NCBI RefSeq assembly: GCF_030063185.1
Contig: NZ_JASISP010000026.1
Coordinates: forward strand, 1 to 58,272
From: Arthrobacter sp. H35-D1
GTDB taxonomy: Bacteria > Actinomycetota > Actinomycetes > Actinomycetales > Micrococcaceae
Length of the DNA: 58,272 bases
Reading direction: 5' to 3'
In this document: positions 32,432-40,361 of the stretch, piece after piece
How the letters are laid out: every line of letters begins with the position of its first letter
How positions within the stretch are numbered: position 1 is the stretch's first letter
The notes under the pieces: generated by a model
The model's input: the letters and a program-made list of their open reading frames with translations, nothing else
Databases searched by the model: none
What the model was told of the DNA's origin: nothing
Program-made: the position numbers and the translations under genes

Positions 32432-33760
32432 CTACGCCTCTTGCCCGGGGTTGCGCACCATCTGTAGCAGGCGTGCAAAGATGCTTTCGCCGTCGTCGGC
32501 AATGCCGTCGTGGTGGAAGCCGGCTGTCTCCCATACTTGAAGGCCATTGACGGCGGCCGCCGTGGCCAGCGAAATGTCCCTGTCCACGTAAATGTCGTTC
32601 GTGTAGACGGCGGCAGCCGCCGGCACCTGGTTGCGGCCCAGCTGCCCCGCGTCGTAGAGCGCGCCCCAGCCCGCCGTGCGCGCGGCCAGCACATCGGCCA
32701 GCTCCCGCAAGGGCACAAGCGCCGGGTCCTGCTCGAAGTACCACGGGTACACCATCTCGCCGGTGAGGAGCGGCTCGGTGGCGTCCGGGCGGAAGTCGGG
32801 AAGCCCGGCCAGGACCCGTTCGGCTGCCCAATTGCTGGCCGTTCCCTGAACATAGATTGACTCGTGCATGAGCGCGTAGAGCGGGTTGGCAGCCCGGCTG
32901 ACCTGCGCCGCAACGGCAGCCAGGAAGGAATCCGCGAGTCGTACGCCGTCGGGCGTGTCAATAAACGCGTCCTCAAGAACATAGTGCAGGGCGTCAAAGC
33001 GGGTGTTTCCGCCGAGGAAGTTGCCCAGCATTTGCACCCGTTCGGGGCTCAGCCGTTCGCCCGTGGGCAGCAGCTCGGGCACGTCGGCCACGTGCGCCAG
33101 GACGCGGGCAAGGATTGCCCGATCCTGCGGATACTTGGAAAAGTACTCGGAGTTGCGCGAGCGCAACCGGACGAAAGTGGCGTTGTACACCTGGTCGGCA
33201 GGTCCGGAGAGGGGGCCCAGGCCACCGGTGAAGAGTGCTTCCCGCACCCCTTCAGGAGCGAAAGACAGATATGTCAGGGCACAAAAACCGCCGTAGCTTT
33301 GGCCGAAAATGCTCCACGGCCCCGAGCCCAGCTCGGCGCGGATGAGTTCTGCGTCGGCCACAATGTCTGTCGCCCGAAAATGCGAGAGGTACTCGGCTTG
33401 GGCGGCTACATCGCCGTGCAGGGGCAGGGTCTGCCGGTTGGCCGGGGTGGAAAGGCCGGTTCCCCGCTGGTCGAGCATCAGGATGCGGAAGTGTTTGGCG
33501 GCCTCGGCCAGCCAGCCGTTCAACCCAGTGGGCCGGTTGCCCTTGCCGCCGGGTCCTCCCTGCAGGAACAGCAGCCAAGGCAGTTGGGTGCCTTCAAGCA
33601 GGGCATCGCTGAGTTCCCGGGCGAACAAGGTGATGCTCTTCCCCGTTGGGTTCGCATGGTCCAGCGGTGCCTGGAAGTAGTGGTCCTGGACCCGAAGCCC
33701 GCGGACGGTGTAGGGCGCGCTGGTGTCCGCGGCTGTGGTCAGCGGAGCGGGCGCGCTCAT
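32432..33760 (-). CDS. Alpha/beta hydrolase, prolyl aminopeptidase-like (S33)
   Basis: A 442-residue alpha/beta hydrolase. FLQGGPGGKGNRP is the oxyanion-hole segment typical of prolyl aminopeptidases (H/Q-G-G-P-G). LDQRGTGLSTPANR follows, and the nucleophile elbow is IFGQSYGGFCALTYL with Ser at about 170. The catalytic His probably lies in ETAGFHHDGIAD near residue 420. The protein is longer than a minimal S33 enzyme because of a large helical cap. It probably cleaves N-terminal proline from peptides in the cytoplasm, as no signal peptide is seen. Its ATG overlaps the stop of the GNAT gene by 4 nt, so the two form an operon. Confidence 0.85.
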   Translation of the reverse strand: MSAPAPLTTAADTSAPYTVRGLRVQDHYFQAPLDHANPTGKSITLFARELSDALLEGTQLPWLLFLQGGPGGKGNRPTGLNGWLAEAAKHFRILMLDQRGTGLSTPANRQTLPLHGDVAAQAEYLSHFRATDIVADAELIRAELGSGPWSIFGQSYGGFCALTYLSFAPEGVREALFTGGLGPLSGPADQVYNATFVRLRSRNSEYFSKYPQDRAILARVLAHVADVPELLPTGERLSPERVQMLGNFLGGNTRFDALHYVLEDAFIDTPDGVRLADSFLAAVAAQVSRAANPLYALMHESIYVQGTASNWAAERVLAGLPDFRPDATEPLLTGEMVYPWYFEQDPALVPLRELADVLAARTAGWGALYDAGQLGRNQVPAAAAVYTNDIYVDRDISLATAAAVNGLQVWETAGFHHDGIADDGESIFARLLQMVRNPGQEA

Positions 33761-34263
33761 GCGTGCGCGTCCACGACCGCCGGCGCGCCAAAGGCGCCCA
33801 GCTCCGCCCCGTCCAGGCGGAACACGTGCCAGCCGTCCATGGCTCCGGCACCGAGCGAACCATAGAAGTTGATGGAGGGCTCGTTCCAGTCAAGAACGCT
33901 CCACTCCACCCGCGCATAGCCGCGTTCCACGGCGATACGGGCCAGTTCACGCAGCAGCGCCTTGCCGTGGCCGCCGCCGCGCGATTCGGGCCGCACGTAC
34001 AGGTCCTCAAGGTAGATCCCGTGCGTGCCCTCCCACGTGGAGTAATTCAGGAACCACAGCGCGAAACCCACAATGGGCTCGCCATCAACCGAGGAGTCCA
34101 TCACGTGGGCGTAAATCTGCGGGTTGGGGCCGAAAAGGTTGGCGTGCAGCAGCTCAACCGTATTCTTGACGGCGTCGGGCTCCTTTTCATAAACAGCCAG
34201 GTCGTGGATCATGCCAAGAATGGCGGGGACATCGGTGGGCACGGCGGTGCGAAGCAAACTCAT
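33757..34263 (-). CDS. GNAT acetyltransferase, diamine/spermidine acetyltransferase-like
   Basis: A 168-residue single GNAT domain. LLRTAVPTDVPAILGMIHDLAVYEK is the alpha-1 region; GFALWFLNYSTWEGTHGIYLEDL and VRPESRGGGHGKALLRELA form the beta-4 and acetyl-CoA loop; and VLDWNEPSINFYGSLGA is the typical C-terminal 'N-x-x-x-x-x-F-Y' motif. The pattern STWEG..GIYLEDLYV is that of spermidine/spermine N1-acetyltransferase-type and thialysine acetyltransferase proteins; the true amine substrate is not determined. It lies upstream of, and overlaps, the hydrolase gene. It is 40 nt downstream of the helicase gene on the same strand, so all three may be co-transcribed. Confidence 0.85.
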   Translation of the reverse strand: MSLLRTAVPTDVPAILGMIHDLAVYEKEPDAVKNTVELLHANLFGPNPQIYAHVMDSSVDGEPIVGFALWFLNYSTWEGTHGIYLEDLYVRPESRGGGHGKALLRELARIAVERGYARVEWSVLDWNEPSINFYGSLGAGAMDGWHVFRLDGAELGAFGAPAVVDAHA

Positions 34264-34303
34264 GATCCGAGTTTATCGCGCTCCGCTGTGCCACCGAAGT
34301 CGG

Positions 34304-36841
34304 TTACATGCAGCTGAAGTCCACGAAGCGCACGACGGCGGCACCCGCCTCGTTCGACGCCTCAAGATCCACGGTGGCCGTCATGGACCAGTCGTGGTTG
34401 CCTGCCGGGTCGGCGATGGTCTGGCGCACCGTCCACGCCTCGGCCGAGGGAGTGATGTGCAGCAGCGCCGGTCCGCGGGCAGCAGGGCCGGACTCGATGA
34501 ACTCGTGCTCGTCCCAATAGTCGTCCAAGGCGTCGGCCCAGCGATCGGCATCCCAGCCGTGGTCGCCGTCGAGCGCGCCCAGTGCCGCGTAGTCGTCGTC
34601 GGCTGCCAACTCCACGCGACGGAACATCTCGTTGCGGACCATGACCCGAAACGCCCGGGAGTTGTCGGTGAGCTTGGGCGGGGCCGGGGGGAGCGACGTC
34701 TCCTCCACAAGATCGGCAGTGTCCCCGGAGGTCATCTTTTCCCACTCGTCGAGCAGGCTGGAGTCCACTTGGCGTACCAGCTCGCCCAGCCAGGAGATGA
34801 GGTCCTCCAGGTCTTCGCGCAGTGCGTCCTGGGGCACCGTCTGGCGCAGCGCCTTGTAGGCGTCGGTGAGGTAGCGCAGCACAATGCCCTCGGAGCGGGC
34901 CAGCGAGTAGTACTGGACGTACTCGCCAAAGTTCATGGCGCGCTCATACATGTCGCGGATGATCGACTTGGGGCTGAGCTCAAAGTCGCCCATCCACGGG
35001 GAGGCCCTGCGGTACACCTCGAACGCCTCAAAGAGCATGTCCGCCAACGGCATGGGGTAGGTCACCTCGTCGAGGATGGCCATGCGCTCGTCGTATTCGA
35101 TGCCCTCGCTCTTCATGGCCGCCACCTTCTCGGTGCGTTCACGCTTGAGCTGGGCGGACAGGATCTGGCGCGGCTTTTCCAACGTCGATTCAATGACGGA
35201 GATGACATCCAGGGCGTAGCTGGGCGACTCCGGATCCAACAGGTCAAGGGCGGCCAGCGCGAAGGGGGAAAGCGGCTGGTTGAGCGCGAAGTTCATCTGT
35301 AGGTGCACCGTCAGGCGCACCGTGCGGCCGTCTGACTCCAGCTCATCCTCGGGAATGCGCTCCACCACGCCGGCGCCGAGCAGTTCGCGGTACATGCCCA
35401 GGGCCTTGCGCATGAGGATGCGCTGCTTCGACGGTGATTCGTGGTTTTCCGTCAACAGCGTCTTCGCCGCCTGGAACGGGTCGCCGGGGCGCTCAAGCAG
35501 GTTCAACAGCATGGCGTGGGTGACCGTGAAGCTGGACGTCAGCGGTTCGGGCACGGATTCGGTCAGGCGCTTGAACGTGGGTTCGCCCCAGCTGACAAAG
35601 CCGCTGATGGGCTTTTTCTTGACCACTTGGCGCAGCTTCTTCGCATCGTCGCCGAACTTTGCCACGGCTTTCGCCATGGCCTTCGTGTTTTCTATGACGT
35701 GGTCCGGGGCCTGCACAATGACCGTGCCGGCCGTGTCATAGCCGGCCCGCCCGGCCCGGCCGGCAATCTGTTGGAACTCGCGCACCTGCAAAACGCGGGT
35801 TTTGACGCCGTCGTACTTGCTCAGGGCCGTCATGAGGACGGTGCGGATGGGCACGTTGATGCCCACGCCGAGCGTGTCCGTGCCGCAGATGACCTTCAGC
35901 AGGCCGGCCTGGGCCAGCTGCTCCACGAGGCGCCGGTACTTGGGCAGCATGCCGGCGTGGTGAACGCCAATGCCGTGGCGCACCAGCCGGTTCAGGGTCT
36001 TGCCGAAACCGGCGGAGAAACGGAAACCGGCAATGAGTTCGCCAATCTTGTCCTTCTCCTCGCGGGTGCACACATTGATGCTCATGAGGGTCTGGGCGCG
36101 GTCGATGGCCTCGGCCTGGCTGAAGTGGACCACATAGACGGGGACCTGCTTGGTGGCGAGCAGCTCCTCAAGCGACTCATGCACCCCGGTCTGCACATAG
36201 TAGTAGTGCAGTGGGATGGGCCGCTCACTGGAGGAAACAGTGGTGGTGTCCCGGTTTGTCAGCTCCGTCAGCTCGCGTTCAAAACGGCTGACGTCGCCCA
36301 GCGTGGCGCTCATGAGCAGGAACTGCGACTGCGGCAGCTCCAGCAACGGCAATTGCCAGGCCCAGCCGCGCTGCGGGTCGGCGTAGTAGTGGAACTCATC
36401 CATGATGACAACGCCCACATCAGCGTCTTCGCCTTCTCGCAGGGCGATGTTGGCAAGGATCTCGGCCGTGCAGCAAATGATGGGCGCGTCCTGGTTCACG
36501 GAGGAGTCGCCGGTGATCATGCCGACGTTTTCAGCCCCAAAGATCTCGCACAGCGCAAAAAACTTTTCCGACACCAGCGCCTTGATGGGAGCCGTGTAGT
36601 AGCTTGCGGCGCCCCTGGCCATGGCGTTGAAATGTGCGGCGATGGCCACCAGGGACTTGCCCGAACCGGTGGGCGTGGACAGGATGACATTGTTCCCGCC
36701 GACAAGCTCAAGCGCGGCTTCCTCCTGAGCAGGATACAATTCCAGCCCCCGGTCGAGGGTCCACTCCAGAAACGCGTCCAACACGTCGTCGTCGGAGGAG
36801 GTTTGGCGGTTCAGGGTGGAAAGCTGTTCAAGAAGATTCAT
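34304..36841 (-). CDS. Ski2-like DEAD/DEAH-box helicase
   Basis: An 845-residue superfamily 2 helicase. Motif I is STPTGSGKS (55-63), motif II is DEFH (148-151) instead of the usual DEVH, motif III is MSATLGD, and motif VI is QIAGRAGRAGYD. The motif order and the IGVHHAGMLPKYRRLVEQLA segment are those of the Ski2/Mtr4-like group (HelY relatives). The C-terminal 350 residues (EYVQYYSLARSEGIVLRYLTD) match an actinobacterial domain I associate with DUF3516. A role in RNA turnover or repair is plausible but unproven. Start ATG 36841 is 44 nt from the divergent methyltransferase start. Confidence 0.9.
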   Translation of the reverse strand: MNLLEQLSTLNRQTSSDDDVLDAFLEWTLDRGLELYPAQEEAALELVGGNNVILSTPTGSGKSLVAIAAHFNAMARGAASYYTAPIKALVSEKFFALCEIFGAENVGMITGDSSVNQDAPIICCTAEILANIALREGEDADVGVVIMDEFHYYADPQRGWAWQLPLLELPQSQFLLMSATLGDVSRFERELTELTNRDTTTVSSSERPIPLHYYYVQTGVHESLEELLATKQVPVYVVHFSQAEAIDRAQTLMSINVCTREEKDKIGELIAGFRFSAGFGKTLNRLVRHGIGVHHAGMLPKYRRLVEQLAQAGLLKVICGTDTLGVGINVPIRTVLMTALSKYDGVKTRVLQVREFQQIAGRAGRAGYDTAGTVIVQAPDHVIENTKAMAKAVAKFGDDAKKLRQVVKKKPISGFVSWGEPTFKRLTESVPEPLTSSFTVTHAMLLNLLERPGDPFQAAKTLLTENHESPSKQRILMRKALGMYRELLGAGVVERIPEDELESDGRTVRLTVHLQMNFALNQPLSPFALAALDLLDPESPSYALDVISVIESTLEKPRQILSAQLKRERTEKVAAMKSEGIEYDERMAILDEVTYPMPLADMLFEAFEVYRRASPWMGDFELSPKSIIRDMYERAMNFGEYVQYYSLARSEGIVLRYLTDAYKALRQTVPQDALREDLEDLISWLGELVRQVDSSLLDEWEKMTSGDTADLVEETSLPPAPPKLTDNSRAFRVMVRNEMFRRVELAADDDYAALGALDGDHGWDADRWADALDDYWDEHEFIESGPAARGPALLHITPSAEAWTVRQTIADPAGNHDWSMTATVDLEASNEAGAAVVRFVDFSCM

Positions 36842-36873
36842 GGTCTTCCCAGCTTAGGCGGAAAGGGCTGTGG

Positions 36874-36879
36874 CAGGAT
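36874..36879 (+). promoter_or_regulatory. Putative -10 box of tam (leaderless)
   Basis: CAGGAT, one mismatch from the TAGGAT seen before coaE, is followed by 6 nt and the ATG at 36886. No ribosome-binding site is present. Confidence 0.3.
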
Positions 36880-36885
36880 AACGGC

Positions 36886-37719
36886 ATGGGTGATCAAGCC
36901 TTTCCCTGGGAACCGGGGACATACCTGCACTTCAATGATTTTCGCGAGCGTCCATTCTTTGACCTGACGGCCCGCATCGGGGCGGCGACCCCCGCCCGCG
37001 TGGTGGATCTGGGATGCGGGCCCGGGAATCTCACCGCCACCTTGGCCCGGCGCTGGCCTGCCGCCCACTTAGTCGGGCTGGACAGTTCAACGGAGATGAT
37101 CGCAGCGGCCCGGGAAACGCACGGATCGCACGGCCCCGGCGGCCCGGGGCTCCATTTCGGTGTGGCCGACATTGCCGATTGGGTCCCCGGCGTGGACCCG
37201 TTCGGCACTGCCCCGGACCGAACTGCCCCAGACGTCGTCGTGTCCAATGCTGCGCTGCAATGGGTGCCGGGGCACCGTGACCTGATGACGGGCTGGTTGG
37301 CGGCCCTGCACCCGGGCGCCTGGCTGGGCGTGCAGGTGCCCGGGAACTTCACGGCTCCTTCGCACGTGATCATGCGCGAACTGGCCGCAGGCGCGCGGTG
37401 GTGCAAACAGCTCGACGGCGTGTTGCGCCACGATGATGCGGTGGGGGAGCCGGCTGAGTATCACGAACTGTTCCTGGCTGCAGGTGCACGGGTGGAGGTG
37501 TGGGAAACCACGTACCTGCACCTGTTGCAGGGCAGTGATCCCGTGCTCGATTGGGTGCGGGGCACCGGCCTGCGTCCCGTGCTGGCAGCGCTGGGACCCG
37601 CAGAGGGCGAAAAGTTTGAGAAGGAATATGCGGCGCTTGCTGCGCAGGCATATCCGTTGGGGCCGCATGGCACCATTTTTCCGTTTAGGCGCATTTTCAT
37701 GGTGGGAGAAAAACAATGA
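36886..37719 (+). CDS. tam: Trans-aconitate 2-methyltransferase
   Basis: A 277-residue class I SAM-dependent methyltransferase. The SAM motif is VVDLGCGPGNLTATLARRWP, followed by LVGLDSSTEMIAAA (ribose-binding acidic end) and DVVVSNAALQWVPGH. The segments GAWLGVQVPGNFTAPSHVIM, WETTYLHLL and GTGLRPVLAAL are characteristic of Tam, which methylates trans-aconitate and so removes an inhibitor of aconitase. ATG 36886 is the likely leaderless start. The gene overlaps the PIG-L deacetylase by ATGA. Confidence 0.88.
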   Translation: MGDQAFPWEPGTYLHFNDFRERPFFDLTARIGAATPARVVDLGCGPGNLTATLARRWPAAHLVGLDSSTEMIAAARETHGSHGPGGPGLHFGVADIADWVPGVDPFGTAPDRTAPDVVVSNAALQWVPGHRDLMTGWLAALHPGAWLGVQVPGNFTAPSHVIMRELAAGARWCKQLDGVLRHDDAVGEPAEYHELFLAAGARVEVWETTYLHLLQGSDPVLDWVRGTGLRPVLAALGPAEGEKFEKEYAALAAQAYPLGPHGTIFPFRRIFMVGEKQ

Positions 37720-38414
37720 GTGAACTTCAGAAATTTCCGCAGGACTGGCAGCGGGCCCTGGTGATCGTGGCCCACCCCGACGACCCCGAATATGGGCAGG
37801 CTGCCGCCGTGGCCGAGTGGATTGCGCAGGGGCGCGAAGTCCATTACCTGCTCGCCTCCCATGGCGAGGCGGGCATCGCCGGCATGAAGCCGGAGATTTC
37901 CGGGCCGCTGCGGGCCGCTGAACAACGCCGGGCCTGCGAACGGGTGGGAGTCACCGAGCTGACCATGCTCCACCACCCCGACGGCAGGATTCAGGAGGGG
38001 CCGGCCCTGCGGCTGGACTTTGCCCGGCACATTCGCCGCGTGCAGCCGGATCTGGTGCTGACGCTCAACCACCGGGACCAGTGGGGCCCGGGTCGCTGGA
38101 ACAGCGCCGACCACAGGGCCGTGGGCCGCACTGTCCTGGATGCCGTCTCCGACGCCGACAACGACTGGATCTTCCCCGAACTGCTGGAGGAAGGACTCCC
38201 CAGGCACAAGGTCCGCTGGGTGGCCGTGAGCTCCCCCCAGCCAACACACGCACAAGCCGTCGGTGCGGGGAGCATCGAGAAGGCCGTGGCCTCGCTGGCC
38301 GAACACAGCGAGTACCTGCGCGCGCTAAGCGACGACTCCGTGGAAGTTCAGGCCCGCCGCCAAGTGGAGATGGTCACGGACGGCGGTTCCGTTGCCTTTG
38401 AACTCTATGGGTGA
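37716..38414 (+). CDS. PIG-L family deacetylase
   Basis: A 232-residue LmbE/PIG-L protein. The zinc-binding motif is VAHPDDPEYGQ (His-Pro-Asp-Asp), with a third ligand His likely in WNSADHRAVGR. VHYLLASHGEAG, RRACERVGVTELTMLHHPDG and QPDLVLTLNHRDQWGPGRW fit the fold. Family members deacetylate N-acetylglucosamine conjugates, including steps of mycothiol synthesis, but the sequence does not identify this as MshB or Mca. It is translated from an ATG overlapping the tam stop, with GGGAGAAA upstream, so it is co-expressed with tam. The functional link between the two is not obvious. Confidence 0.88.
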   Translation: MSELQKFPQDWQRALVIVAHPDDPEYGQAAAVAEWIAQGREVHYLLASHGEAGIAGMKPEISGPLRAAEQRRACERVGVTELTMLHHPDGRIQEGPALRLDFARHIRRVQPDLVLTLNHRDQWGPGRWNSADHRAVGRTVLDAVSDADNDWIFPELLEEGLPRHKVRWVAVSSPQPTHAQAVGAGSIEKAVASLAEHSEYLRALSDDSVEVQARRQVEMVTDGGSVAFELYG

Positions 38415-38500
38415 TGAACCCCATGGCTGATGCGGCCACTGACTGCTGTACCGCAAGTGGCGAAGGCAGCCCGTCGGCATTGTCAGCAGCCAGGAGTAAA

Positions 38501-38542
38501 TTGTTGTCAACATAAACGATTGCCAGTGTTTATTGCCAGTGT
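38501..38542 (+). promoter_or_regulatory. Promoter/operator region of the ABC exporter operon
   Basis: TGTTGTCAACA (38502-38512) is an 11-bp palindrome that contains a TTGTCA -35-like box (38504-38509). ATTGCCAGTGT occurs twice as a direct repeat at 38519-38529 and 38532-38542, period 13 bp, covering the expected -10 and start region. These are candidate sites for the GntR/YtrA-type regulator encoded at the operon's end. Confidence 0.45.
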
Positions 38543-38576
38543 GAACTGATGATTCGGTGCCACCCCAGGAGGACGT

Positions 38577-40361
38577 GTGCTGTTCAAGCTTGTTGCCCGC
38601 AACCTGGCGCCACACAAGGTGCCGCTGATTGCCATCGTGGTGCTGCAATTCCTCTCCACGCTGGCAACGTTGTACCTGCCCACGCTCAACGCCGACATCA
38701 TTGACGACGGGGTGGTCAAGGGCAATATCGACGTGATTTGGAGCCTGGGCCGGTGGATGCTGGTGATCACGGCAGGGCAGGTCGTGTGTGCCATCACCGC
38801 AACGTACCTCAGTGCCCGGCTGGCCATGGGCGTGGGGCGGGCGATCCGCCGCGACCTCTTCAACAAGGTCGAGACGTTCTCTGCCCAGGAAGTCGGGACC
38901 ATTGGTGCACCGTCGCTGATCACCCGCACCACCAACGACGTCCAACAGGTGCAGATGCTCACCCTGATGTCGTTCACGCTGATGGTCACGGCCCCCATCA
39001 TGAGCATTGGCGGGGTCATTCTGGCCATGGGGCAGGACGTTCCGCTGTCCGGACTGCTCCTGGTGATCCTGCCGGTGTTGATCGTGGCCATCGGTCTCAT
39101 TGTGCGGGTGCTTGTCCCCACTTTCCGGAAGGTTCAGCGCCAGCTCGATGACATCAACGGCGTGCTTCGCGAGCAAATCACCGGGATCAGCGTCATCCGC
39201 GCTTTTGGCCGCAGGAACTACGAGGCCGAACGTTTCGCCACGGCCAACGGCGCGCTCACAGCATCCCAACTGCGGGCGGGGCGGCTCACGGCGCTGATGT
39301 TCCCCACCATCTTCTTCGTGGTCAATGTCACCAGTGTGGGCGTGTTGTGGTTTGGCGGGCAGCGCATCGACGCCGGAGACATGCAAATTGGCGCGCTCAC
39401 GGCGTTCCTGAGCTACATCATGCAAATTCTCATGGCCGTCATGATGGCCATGTTCATGTTCATGATGATTCCGCGCGCAGCCGTGTGTGCCGAACGCATC
39501 ACCGAAGTCCTCACCACCGAATCGAGCGTGGTGGACGCCGAGGACGCGCTCTCCGTGGGCCGCCTTGACGGCGTCCTGGAGGTTCGCGACGCAGCCTTCC
39601 GCTACCCCGGAGCGAAGGACCCCGTCCTGTCCGGCGTCAGCTTCAGTGCAGGCCCGGGAACCACGACGGCGATCATCGGCTCCACCGGCAGCGGCAAGTC
39701 GACGCTGCTGAATCTCATACCCCGGCTGTTGGATGCCACGAAGGGGGACATTGAGCTGGGCGGGCACAACATCAGGGCAATCACCCTGGCGGGACTGCGC
39801 ACTTCAATCGGCCTGGTTCCACAAAAGGCCTACCTGTTCACCGGCACCGTGGCCAGCAACCTGCGGATGGGCAACCCCGATGCCACCGACGACCAGCTGT
39901 GGGAGGCCCTGGCGACGGCCCAGGCCGCCGACTTCGTGCACCGGATGCCAGGGGAACTACAGGCCCCCATCGGGCAAGGCGGGTCCAACGTCTCCGGTGG
40001 CCAGCGCCAGCGCCTGTGCATTGCCCGGGCCATCATGGCAGCGCCGTCGATCTACTTGTTCGACGACAGTTTCTCCGCCCTTGACTATGCCACCGACGCC
40101 AAGCTGCGGGCCGCCCTGAAGCCTGTCACCCGCGAGGCTGCCGTGCTGGTGGTGGCCCAGCGTGTGGGCAGCATCAAGGATGCCGACAATATTCTGGTGC
40201 TCAACGAAGGGCGCCTTGTGGGCCAGGGAACCCACGCGGAGCTGCTCGACTCGTGCCCCACCTACCAAGAAATTGTCACCTCGCAACTCAGTGCCGAGGA
40301 CCCTGCCCTGAATGCGGAAGACTCTCCGTTCGACGCAGCAGACCAGCAGAGCCCGGCATGA
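38577..40361 (+). CDS. ABC exporter half-transporter with degenerate ATP site
   Basis: A 594-residue fused permease/ATPase. Six membrane segments in residues 1-310 are followed by an ATPase domain with Walker A GSTGSGKST (from 368) and an intact signature VSGGQRQRL. The catalytic Glu after Walker B is replaced by Asp497 (YLFDDSFSALD), and the switch His by Gln528 (VVAQRVGSI). This is the pattern of the degenerate half of heterodimeric exporters such as TM287/288. GTG start at 38577 with AGGAGG upstream. It overlaps the second half-transporter by ATGA. The pair would export a drug-like or lipid substrate, unknown here. Confidence 0.93.
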   Translation: MLFKLVARNLAPHKVPLIAIVVLQFLSTLATLYLPTLNADIIDDGVVKGNIDVIWSLGRWMLVITAGQVVCAITATYLSARLAMGVGRAIRRDLFNKVETFSAQEVGTIGAPSLITRTTNDVQQVQMLTLMSFTLMVTAPIMSIGGVILAMGQDVPLSGLLLVILPVLIVAIGLIVRVLVPTFRKVQRQLDDINGVLREQITGISVIRAFGRRNYEAERFATANGALTASQLRAGRLTALMFPTIFFVVNVTSVGVLWFGGQRIDAGDMQIGALTAFLSYIMQILMAVMMAMFMFMMIPRAAVCAERITEVLTTESSVVDAEDALSVGRLDGVLEVRDAAFRYPGAKDPVLSGVSFSAGPGTTTAIIGSTGSGKSTLLNLIPRLLDATKGDIELGGHNIRAITLAGLRTSIGLVPQKAYLFTGTVASNLRMGNPDATDDQLWEALATAQAADFVHRMPGELQAPIGQGGSNVSGGQRQRLCIARAIMAAPSIYLFDDSFSALDYATDAKLRAALKPVTREAAVLVVAQRVGSIKDADNILVLNEGRLVGQGTHAELLDSCPTYQEIVTSQLSAEDPALNAEDSPFDAADQQSPA

